Shown here: piece by piece, positions 24,328 through 31,372 of the stretch
How positions within the stretch are numbered: position 1 is the stretch's first letter
Layout: each line of letters starts with the position of its first letter
DNA from: Flavobacterium lotistagni
Lineage (GTDB): Bacteria; Bacteroidota; Bacteroidia; Flavobacteriales; Flavobacteriaceae
Reading direction: 5' to 3'
DNA length: 64,000 bases
Assembly (NCBI RefSeq): GCF_011392125.1
Contig: NZ_JAAJBU010000004.1
Coordinates: 62,001-126,000 of the forward strand
The notes under the pieces: model-generated
Told to the model about the DNA's origin: nothing
What the model saw: the letters and a program-made list of their open reading frames with translations, nothing else
The model's database searches: none
Made by a program: the position numbers and the translations under genes

Positions 24328-26627
24328 TAGGGTTGGTGGCTTTCGGGTTTGAGTGCTTTTTTCATCGCTTCGGTATTTTTTCTAATCGATTGTTCTAATG
24401 GATACAAATGTGAAATTCCAGCTTTGTATTGATTCGGAATATCAGTAGGTTCAAAATTCTCGTAAGCTTGAGCATGGCGAACAAAATTCGGATCCAATAG
24501 TAGGGGTCTGCCCAAAGCCACCAAGTCGGCACGACCATTAAGCAAAATTGTGTTGATTTGATCTATATCTTGGATGTAACCAGTTGTAATCGTTGGAATA
24601 TGAACGGTGTTTCTAACCATGTCTGAAAAAGGCGTTTGCCACATTCGACCCACTTGAGGTTTCTGATGTTCTACGGTATTTCCTGTAGACACATTGATGA
24701 TATCGGCACCAGCATTTTTAAAGGCTTCACAGATGAAAATTACTTCGTCTTCGGTGATTCCGTTTTCGGTCCAATCTGAAGCGGAAACACGAACAGACAT
24801 CGGTTTGTTTTCGGGAAAAACTTCACGCATGGCTTGGAAAACTTGCAATGGAAATTTTACCCTGTTTTCAATTTTGCCTCCGAATTTGTCTTTTCGTTTG
24901 TTGGTGAGTGGGGAAAGAAACGAGGCGAGTAAAAACCCGTGATGCGCTTGCAATTCGATCATGTCAAAACCGGCTTCTTCTGCAAATATCGTCGCATTGA
25001 CGAATTCTGAAACGATATTGTCCATGTCAGAAACGGTCATTTCTCTGGGCGTGGGCATCGCGTCATTAAACGGAATTGCAGAGGCGGAAATCAAATCCCA
25101 ACCGTGTTTGGCCAGCGGAATATTGTTTCCCTTTGACGGTACGTTGACCGAGCCTTTTCGGCCGGAATGTCCTAACTGAATTCCTATTTTAGACTTGCTG
25201 TATTTATGAACGTAATTTACAATTTTCTTCCACTTAAGCATTTGTTCTTCAGACCAAATTCCGGCACAACCTAAAGTGATTCGGCCCGTTTTTGAAACCG
25301 CGGTCATTTCGGTCAAAATCAAACCAACACCTCCGGTAGCGCGTGCTCCGTAATGCACCAAATGCCAGTTAGAAACCAAGCCGTTTTCAGCAGCATATTG
25401 GCCCATCGGCGACATGACAATTCTATTTTTGAGTTGCATATCGCGAAGGGTAAATTCGGTAAAAGCCGCCGGAGTTTTTACCTTGAAATTGCCAATGCTG
25501 CAATTGAATTCGGTAAGCACTTTCTCGGCAAAGGTGGCATCGCGTAAGGCCAAATTCTCGTAAGTTACTTTTTTGGAGCGCGTCATTACGCCAAACGCAA
25601 ACTGCATAAAATCGTGATGCATGTGGCGTTCGATTTGTTCAAACCATTCGAGCGAAACTGTTGCGGCATGTTGTATCATCTCCACGCGGTTGCGGCGGAG
25701 TTGTTCGTATTTATCGAATGCTTTTTTTGTGTCGGTCTGATGTTCAATCACCGAATCAGCTAAGGCAATGGCACATTCCATCGCGAGTTTGGTTCCTGAT
25801 CCGATAGAGTAGTGGGCTGTGGCTTTAGCGTCGCCTAGTAAAACAATATTCTCGTGATGCCAGTTGTCATTGACCACGTGTGGAAATTGTCGCCAATGCG
25901 ATTTGTTCGAAATCAGCGGGTGTCCGTCGAGTTCTTCAGCAAAAATAGCACTGAGTTTTTGAATCGTATCTTGTTCGTTGGTAGTTTCAAAACCGGCGTT
26001 GTTCCATGTTTCTTCAGTACATTCGAAAATCCAGGTGCTCATACCTTTTTCGTATTGGTAAGTATGAGCTATAAAAGTACCGAAATCAGTAGTTTTGAAA
26101 AAATAAGTAAAAGCATCAAGTGGTTTGGTTGAGCCGAGCCAGACAAATTTATTTTTCTTGAATGTGATTTGCGTTCCGAATTGTTTTTGATGTTCGTCAC
26201 GTATCGCGCTATTAATACCGTCTGAAGCGATGATGTAAGTCGAATCCTTGAATTGGGAAAGATCGCTAACATTCTGTTGAAAGTGCAAATTAACGCCTTC
26301 TTCTTGACAACGCTGTTGCAAGAGTTGTAAAAGGGTTTTTCTCGAACAACCGCAAAATCCGTTGCCTGAAATACGCACAGTTTCTCCGTCGCGAACAATG
26401 TCTAAATCGTCCCAATAGGCAAATTTGCTGCGAATCAGTTCGTAAGATTTTGGATCGCGCGAGAGAAATTCGCTTAAAGTTTCATCTGAAAAAACAACGC
26501 CAAAGCCGAAACTGTCATCGGGTTGGTTGCGTTCGTAAATGTCGATTTGGCATTCAGGATGGGCTTTTTTTAATAAAATGGAAAAATACAATCCGCCCGG
26601 ACCGCCACCGATTACTGATATTTTCAT
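24327..26627 (-). CDS. Salicylyl-CoA 5-hydroxylase / 2-aminobenzoyl-CoA monooxygenase-reductase fusion
   Basis: The 766-residue protein has two domains. Residues 1-370 are a FAD monooxygenase (dinucleotide site SVIGGGPGGLYFSILLKK at residue 4; second FAD motif GDAKATAHYSIGSG near 275). Residues 385-750 are an Old Yellow Enzyme-type flavin oxidoreductase (LKNRIVMSPMGQYA, IELQAHHGFLLASFLSPLTN, a C-terminal ALGRPLLLDPNF). This arrangement is known from 2-aminobenzoyl-CoA monooxygenase/reductase and from bifunctional salicylyl-CoA 5-hydroxylases. Given the thioesterase and gentisate dioxygenase, hydroxylation of salicylyl-CoA to gentisyl-CoA is favoured. It is the second gene of the operon. Confidence 0.88.
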   Translation of the reverse strand: MKISVIGGGPGGLYFSILLKKAHPECQIDIYERNQPDDSFGFGVVFSDETLSEFLSRDPKSYELIRSKFAYWDDLDIVRDGETVRISGNGFCGCSRKTLLQLLQQRCQEEGVNLHFQQNVSDLSQFKDSTYIIASDGINSAIRDEHQKQFGTQITFKKNKFVWLGSTKPLDAFTYFFKTTDFGTFIAHTYQYEKGMSTWIFECTEETWNNAGFETTNEQDTIQKLSAIFAEELDGHPLISNKSHWRQFPHVVNDNWHHENIVLLGDAKATAHYSIGSGTKLAMECAIALADSVIEHQTDTKKAFDKYEQLRRNRVEMIQHAATVSLEWFEQIERHMHHDFMQFAFGVMTRSKKVTYENLALRDATFAEKVLTEFNCSIGNFKVKTPAAFTEFTLRDMQLKNRIVMSPMGQYAAENGLVSNWHLVHYGARATGGVGLILTEMTAVSKTGRITLGCAGIWSEEQMLKWKKIVNYVHKYSKSKIGIQLGHSGRKGSVNVPSKGNNIPLAKHGWDLISASAIPFNDAMPTPREMTVSDMDNIVSEFVNATIFAEEAGFDMIELQAHHGFLLASFLSPLTNKRKDKFGGKIENRVKFPLQVFQAMREVFPENKPMSVRVSASDWTENGITEDEVIFICEAFKNAGADIINVSTGNTVEHQKPQVGRMWQTPFSDMVRNTVHIPTITTGYIQDIDQINTILLNGRADLVALGRPLLLDPNFVRHAQAYENFEPTDIPNQYKAGISHLYPLEQSIRKNTEAMKKALKPESHQP

Positions 26628-26678
26628 AATTATTTAGCAAGATCGCAAACCAATCATTTCCTTGATTTACGATGGTTA

Positions 26679-27284
26679 TTAATTCCTTTTGATTGAGAAA
26701 ACTTCTCCCAATCTCGCATAGTTAGAACCGGCCAAACGAGCGATGGGTTGATATAAATCGATATTGATTTTCATGTCATCCAGTATAATATCTTCATCTA
26801 TATGGAACATCACGACTTTTCCAATTAGAATTGTAGAGCCTCCGTTTTTATGGTTCTCCAATGTGTAATGATGCACCAGTTCGCATTCCATAGCAACAGG
26901 ACTACCTTGCACTCTGGGCGGTTTCACTTTTAAGGAAGGAATTGGGGTAAGTCCGGCAAAGTCGAATTCGCTTTCATCTGATGGGATTGGATTTGCGGTA
27001 TCATTCATCTGCGCCGCCATCGCCTCAGTCACCATGTTCACGACAAATTCTTTTTGTTCTAAAACGTTGTGCAGTGTGTCTTTAATTTGGTTATTGCTTC
27101 TAGACGCCGAAAACATAATGTGTGGAGGATCATCTCCAACTGCATTGAAATAGGAAAAGGGTGCCAAGTTGTAAATTCCATTGGTGCCTATCGAGGAAAT
27201 CCAACCAATAGGTCGCGGAATAATAGTGCCGGTGAGTAATTTATAAATAGACTTTTGGTCCATTTGCTGTGGGTCGAGTTGCAT
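26679..27284 (-). CDS. Flavin reductase-like, FMN-binding split-barrel protein
   Basis: The 201-residue protein begins MDQKSIYKLLTGTIIPRPIGWISS, followed by NLAPFSYFNAVGDDPPHIMFS. This is the signature of the flavin-reductase/DIM6-NTAB family, which binds FMN and often reduces free flavin with NAD(P)H. It is the first gene of the minus-strand catabolic run, 51 bases before the monooxygenase gene. It might supply reduced flavin or act on an intermediate. The monooxygenase has its own reductase domain, so the reductase partner role is not certain. Confidence 0.82.
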   Translation of the reverse strand: MQLDPQQMDQKSIYKLLTGTIIPRPIGWISSIGTNGIYNLAPFSYFNAVGDDPPHIMFSASRSNNQIKDTLHNVLEQKEFVVNMVTEAMAAQMNDTANPIPSDESEFDFAGLTPIPSLKVKPPRVQGSPVAMECELVHHYTLENHKNGGSTILIGKVVMFHIDEDIILDDMKINIDLYQPIARLAGSNYARLGEVFSIKRN

Positions 27285-27524
27285 AGAACGATTGAATATT
27301 GGTCTTACAAATAAAGTGAATTAATGTTTATTTTGAAATGATTGGGTAAAAAAGGTTTTTGGTTTACCGCTTTAAGTGATTATAGTTGCAATTCCTTAAA
27401 TTCATTGGTATAATTCAATAAAAACTATTAAAAACAAGAAGGTGTAAAATTTTTCTTTGAATTTTTTGCGATATCTGTTTTGATATAATTGCTAAATAAG
27501 TATATTTATGCAAAATTTATATAT

Positions 27525-27944
27525 ATGGAAATTTTAACCTGTCCTAAATGCAAAAACAACGAAGTAGTAAAAAGCGGTGTAATCAAAGGCAGGCAAAGGT
27601 ATTGCTGCAAAAAGTGTAAATATTATTTCACAGTATATAAACTCGGAAAAAAAATCGATGACTACTATGTGACTAAAGCACTTCAGTTGTATTTGGAAGG
27701 ATTGAGTTATCGTGAAATAGAGCGAATTATTGGGGTTTCGCACGTCACGGTGAGCAATTGGGTTAAAGAGTTTAAAATCAAAAAACCATCTCATGCCGAT
27801 TATCATCCTACGTATAAGATTTTTAACCATTTAGAACTAGTCGAATACTTAAAAAACAAAGAACTTTTGTCTGGTGCAGGTATGATTATTACCGAACTCG
27901 GCGACAAGTTCATGCTTATAAAATGGGAGCGTTTTAAAGATTAG
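27525..27944 (+). CDS. InsA-like zinc-ribbon/HTH protein, probable domesticated regulator
   Basis: From the ATG at 27525 the protein is 139 residues. The N-terminus is a zinc ribbon (CPKC near residue 5, then RYCCKKCKYYFTV near residue 26), like the N-terminal part of IS1/IS1595-type transposases. A helix-turn-helix follows (YLEGLSYREIERIIGVSHVTVSNWVKEF). The last 50 residues show no DDE catalytic core. No terminal inverted repeats or target duplications are visible around it. It stands alone between the divergent catabolic operon and the porin/permease genes. I infer that it is a transposase-derived DNA-binding regulator of one or both. Confidence 0.75.
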   Translation: MEILTCPKCKNNEVVKSGVIKGRQRYCCKKCKYYFTVYKLGKKIDDYYVTKALQLYLEGLSYREIERIIGVSHVTVSNWVKEFKIKKPSHADYHPTYKIFNHLELVEYLKNKELLSGAGMIITELGDKFMLIKWERFKD

Positions 27945-28001
27945 CTATAGTGCTTTACAAAAAGATATACCAAAATTTTTTTCAGCGGCAATAAATTAGA
28001 A

Positions 28002-28022
28002 TTTGGTTCCAACAAAACCAAA
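28002..28022. promoter_or_regulatory. Inverted repeat upstream of the porin gene
   Basis: TTTGGTT (28002-28008) and AACCAAA (28016-28022) form a palindrome with a 7-base centre, 10 bases before the porin start codon. TAGAATTTG just upstream is a loose -7-like box. It could be an operator, perhaps for the adjacent InsA-like protein, or a leader hairpin. Confidence 0.35.
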
Positions 28023-28031
28023 AACCAATTT

Positions 28032-29315
28032 ATGATGAAAAAAAACTATGTATTGCTTTTGCTGGCCTTGACAATCGGCAAAGCTTTAGGCCAAAGTTCG
28101 AGCCCGGCTGCGGCTCCGGCAGAGAAAGAATGGGATGTCAGTTTGTACGGTTTTATCCGCACAGACTATATCTGGGACACTAGAAAATCTTCTCAAGTGC
28201 GCGAAGACAATTTGAACCTGTATCCGCTCGATGAAGCTCTAGATGTAAATGGAGACGATATCAACAAAGCACCACAATCGAACTTCTTAGCAGTCACTTC
28301 CCGATTGGGTGTGAAAGTGAAAGGGTCAAAAGTTTGGGGTGCTAAAACCTCCGGAACTATTGAAGGTGATTTCTTTGGAAATTTTGAAGGCTCGACGATC
28401 GGTTTGTTTCGTCTCAGACACGGATATGTGAACCTTGATTGGGAAAGAACTAGCTTGACTATGGGACAAACCTGGTATCCGCAATTTATTCCCGAAGTAT
28501 TTCCGGGCGTCGCGAATTTCAATACCGGAATTATGTTCAACCCATTTGGTTGGGCAACTCAAGTGAAAGTAAAACACATGCTAACCAAAGACCTTTCGTT
28601 CACGGCTGTGGCTTATAAAGAAAGAGAATTTACCACCCAAACTGCCACTGGAGGTAGCCAGAATTCGGCTTCATTAAACTCGGTTTTACCGACGTTGCAC
28701 GGACAATTTCAATACAAAAACAAGAGCGTTATTTTGGGTGTCGGTGGCGAATTCAAGTCGTTGCAACCGCTTACATCAAATGGCAGCACCACGAATTTAC
28801 TCGCTTCCGATGAAAAGGTTAACAGTACTTCATTTTTCGGTTACGCGAAATATTCCAACGAGAAAATTTCAATCAAAGCTTACGGAATTACAGGCGGCAA
28901 CTTAGCCAATTTAGTGATGCTCGGCGGGTTTACGGGAAAAACAGAAGCTGGAAAAGTCGAAACGTATAAAGCCATTCAAACCACTGCCTATTGGGTTGAT
29001 ATTGCCAGTAACGGAAAGGCGGTTGCACCCGGCATTTTCTTCGGTTACACTAAAAACCATGGTTCCGGAAACGACGATTCGGTAGCCACATTTGCCAACT
29101 ATTCCCGAGGCGTCAGTGGCAATAGAGTAGTAGATAAAGTTTGGCGTTTGTCAGGCCGCGTCGATTTCAAACAAAACAAATTCAGAATCTCGCCCGAGCT
29201 TGAATATACAGTAGCCACTTGGGGCGATTTGGTGAAAAGTAATGCCACAGCATACAACAATAAAAAAGATTTAGGTAATTTTAGAACCATGATTTCGTGT
29301 TCTTATTCCTTTTAA
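28032..29315 (+). CDS. Outer-membrane porin
   Basis: The 427-residue protein has a signal peptide (ending KALGQ near residue 21) and a short Ala/Pro-rich linker. A beta-rich domain follows, starting WDVSLYGFIRTDYIWDT, a typical first porin strand. Further strands such as LRHGYVNLDWERTSLTMGQTW are porin-like, and the chain ends SCSYSF with a terminal Phe. It resembles DcaP-like or general porins for small carboxylates. Its gene is followed after 30 bases by an MHS permease gene, so the two likely move the same solute across the outer and inner membranes. Confidence 0.84.
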   Translation: MMKKNYVLLLLALTIGKALGQSSSPAAAPAEKEWDVSLYGFIRTDYIWDTRKSSQVREDNLNLYPLDEALDVNGDDINKAPQSNFLAVTSRLGVKVKGSKVWGAKTSGTIEGDFFGNFEGSTIGLFRLRHGYVNLDWERTSLTMGQTWYPQFIPEVFPGVANFNTGIMFNPFGWATQVKVKHMLTKDLSFTAVAYKEREFTTQTATGGSQNSASLNSVLPTLHGQFQYKNKSVILGVGGEFKSLQPLTSNGSTTNLLASDEKVNSTSFFGYAKYSNEKISIKAYGITGGNLANLVMLGGFTGKTEAGKVETYKAIQTTAYWVDIASNGKAVAPGIFFGYTKNHGSGNDDSVATFANYSRGVSGNRVVDKVWRLSGRVDFKQNKFRISPELEYTVATWGDLVKSNATAYNNKKDLGNFRTMISCSYSF

Positions 29316-29345
29316 TTAACTCACTAACCTTAAAACCAACATTTT

Positions 29346-30881
29346 ATGACAAACAGATCAACAAAAGGAATCTGGAAAGTGATTTCCGCTTCTTCGATGG
29401 GAACGATGATCGAATGGTACGACTTCTATATTTTCGGAAGTTTGGCTGTGGTGATCTCGACCAAATTTTTTCCGGCCGATAACCCAACCGCGGCATTTTT
29501 ATCGACCTTGGCTACTTTCGCTGCCGGATTTGTAGTGCGTCCGTTTGGGGCACTTTTCTTCGGTCGATTGGGCGATTTGATTGGAAGGAAATACACTTTC
29601 ATGGTCACGCTTTTACTTATGGGCGGCGCGACTTTTTTAATCGGTTGTATTCCGAGTTACGAAACCATCGGTTTTTTTGCGCCATTGCTCGTACTGATTC
29701 TTCGATTACTCCAAGGATTGGCTCTCGGCGGTGAATATGGCGGAGCAGCCACTTATGTAGCCGAACATGCTCCGGTAGGCCAACGCGGCTATTGGACTTC
29801 TTGGATACAAACTACCGCTACGGTCGGATTGTTCATTTCATTAATGGTCATCTTGGCGACCAAAAACGTGTTATCCGCTGAAGAATTTGATGCTTGGGGT
29901 TGGCGTGTGCCTTTTTGGGTTTCTATTTTAATGGTGGGCGTTTCGTACCTTATCCGTAAAAATATGTCTGAATCGCCGGTATTTGCTAAAGCGAAATCCG
30001 AAGGAAATACCAGTACCAATCCGCTCAAGGAAAGTTTTGGGCATCGATACAATCTTAAATTTGTCTTGCTGGCTTTGTTCGGAGCGACGATGGGGCAAGG
30101 TGTGGTTTGGTACACCGGTCAATTTTATGCTATGAGTTTCATGAAAACCGTCATGTCGATTGATTCTTCTCAAGTCGATACCTTATTAGGGATTGCCTTG
30201 GTTCTCGGAACACCTTTCTTCATAGTTTTCGGTTGGCTCAGCGATAAAGTGGGCAGAAAGTACATCATGATGGGCGGAATGTTGTTAGCGATTTTGCTCT
30301 ATCGCCCAATTTACAAAGCGATGTACGAAACCACTAATGTTAAAAACAAAACCGAAATTATCGAGCAAACCAAACTTGTCGCCGAACTTAAGGAAAACAA
30401 GAAACAAACCTTAGATTCCATCTACACCACCAACAAAACCTATACAGACGGAACCACTTTTGTTGAAGTAAAAACGGTTTCTTTGGAAAACGGTAAAGCC
30501 ATGATTGTCGATGGCAAACCCAAAGTAGAAACCAAAACCACGGTCACTATTAATAGTCATGACGAGTGGATTTTGATTTTCTTGATTTTTATTCAGGTGA
30601 TTTTCGTTACCATGGTGTATGGGCCGATTGCCGCTTTCTTGGTAGAGATGTTTCCGGTTAAAATTCGCTATACTTCGATGTCATTGCCATACCATGTCGG
30701 AAACGGTATTTTCGGAGGGTTACTTCCAGCGATTTCAACTTACTTCGTAACGCACGCCAAAGACGCCGGCGATCCGGAATTCTATCTCGAAGGCTTGTGG
30801 TATCCGATTGTAATTGCATCGATTTGCTTGGTCATCGGAATGGTTTACATCCAGAATAAGAATAAAATTACTCATCATTAA
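29346..30881 (+). CDS. MHS-family MFS permease with a large internal insert
   Basis: The 511-residue permease belongs to the metabolite:proton symporter group. The marks are GTMIEWYDFYIFG in TM1, GRLGDLIGRKYTF after TM2-3, and RLLQGLALGGEYGGAATYVAEHAP. Members import carboxylates such as shikimate, 2-oxoglutarate, citrate or aromatic acids. Between about residues 320 and 400 a charged, soluble segment rich in Lys, Glu and Thr interrupts the usual transmembrane pattern. The family is normally about 430-450 residues. The substrate is unknown; neighbours suggest a short-chain or aromatic acid. Confidence 0.88.
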   Translation: MTNRSTKGIWKVISASSMGTMIEWYDFYIFGSLAVVISTKFFPADNPTAAFLSTLATFAAGFVVRPFGALFFGRLGDLIGRKYTFMVTLLLMGGATFLIGCIPSYETIGFFAPLLVLILRLLQGLALGGEYGGAATYVAEHAPVGQRGYWTSWIQTTATVGLFISLMVILATKNVLSAEEFDAWGWRVPFWVSILMVGVSYLIRKNMSESPVFAKAKSEGNTSTNPLKESFGHRYNLKFVLLALFGATMGQGVVWYTGQFYAMSFMKTVMSIDSSQVDTLLGIALVLGTPFFIVFGWLSDKVGRKYIMMGGMLLAILLYRPIYKAMYETTNVKNKTEIIEQTKLVAELKENKKQTLDSIYTTNKTYTDGTTFVEVKTVSLENGKAMIVDGKPKVETKTTVTINSHDEWILIFLIFIQVIFVTMVYGPIAAFLVEMFPVKIRYTSMSLPYHVGNGIFGGLLPAISTYFVTHAKDAGDPEFYLEGLWYPIVIASICLVIGMVYIQNKNKITHH

Positions 30882-30891
30882 AAAAATAAAT

Positions 30892-31119
30892 ATGGACCAA
30901 TTAAAAAGAGTTTTAGGAATGGTATGGCTGGCTTTGGCAGTAGCCGCAGCTTACTTCTGTATATTTGAATTCGGATTGCCCAAATTTCAGTCCGGAAAAC
31001 AAGACGATTTGGTGTTCGGTATAATCATTTTGTTTGTACTTACTCCGCTGATTGTAGCCGGTTTAGGAACCTTTGGCTACTATGCACTGATGGGCGAATA
31101 CGATCATTCCAAACGATAA
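30892..31119 (+). CDS. Small two-helix membrane protein
   Basis: From the ATG at 30892 the protein is 75 residues, with two hydrophobic helices (about 8-28 and 43-66) and charged ends. It lies 10 bases after the permease stop and ends just before a terminator, so it is the last gene of the porin-permease transcript. It may be a small accessory subunit of the permease. I recognise it only as a recurrent neighbour of such permeases in Bacteroidota. Confidence 0.72.
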   Translation: MDQLKRVLGMVWLALAVAAAYFCIFEFGLPKFQSGKQDDLVFGIIILFVLTPLIVAGLGTFGYYALMGEYDHSKR

Positions 31120-31128
31120 ATAGTAATG

Positions 31129-31167
31129 CTGCAATCTCTGTACTCACCGCAGGGATTGCAGTTTTTT
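31129..31167 (+). terminator. Rho-independent terminator after the permease operon
   Basis: CTGCAATCTCTG and CAGGGATTGCAG pair over 12 bases (with one wobble) around a 9-base loop and are followed by six T residues. It separates the permease genes from the kinase genes. Confidence 0.9.
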
Positions 31168-31177
31168 AATCATAAAG

Positions 31178-31372
31178 ATGAAGAAAAGACACATCCAGAA
31201 ATTGCTGCTGCTGAGTTTTGTTTTGCTGCTGGCCTTTAACTTTCCAATTTTGCTGTTGTTCAATTCAGCCGAGTCGGTGTTAGGCATTCCGGTGATTCTT
31301 TTCTACGTCTTTATACTTTGGCTTATTTCGGCACTAATTTCACTGATTATCTTCAAAAAGTTCAATGAGTAG
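31178..31372 (+). CDS. Small membrane protein preceding the transporter-kinase
   Basis: The 64-residue protein has two hydrophobic helices (about 8-28 and 33-58) with Lys/Arg-rich ends. Its stop codon overlaps the start of the transporter-kinase gene by 8 bases, so the two are translationally coupled. The position matches the small DUF485/DUF4212-like partners of sodium:solute symporters. The sequence itself gives no specific motif, so partner of the SSS domain is an inference. Confidence 0.7.
   Translation: MKKRHIQKLLLLSFVLLLAFNFPILLLFNSAESVLGIPVILFYVFILWLISALISLIIFKKFNE

Noticed and set aside
27525..27944. A complete IS1-type insertion sequence
   Set aside because: There is no DDE catalytic domain, no second frame with a frameshift signal, and no terminal inverted repeats or target duplication around the gene.
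28032..29315. SusC/SusD-type nutrient uptake locus
   Set aside because: The outer-membrane protein is a 427-residue porin without a TonB box or plug domain, and there is no SusD-like lipoprotein gene.
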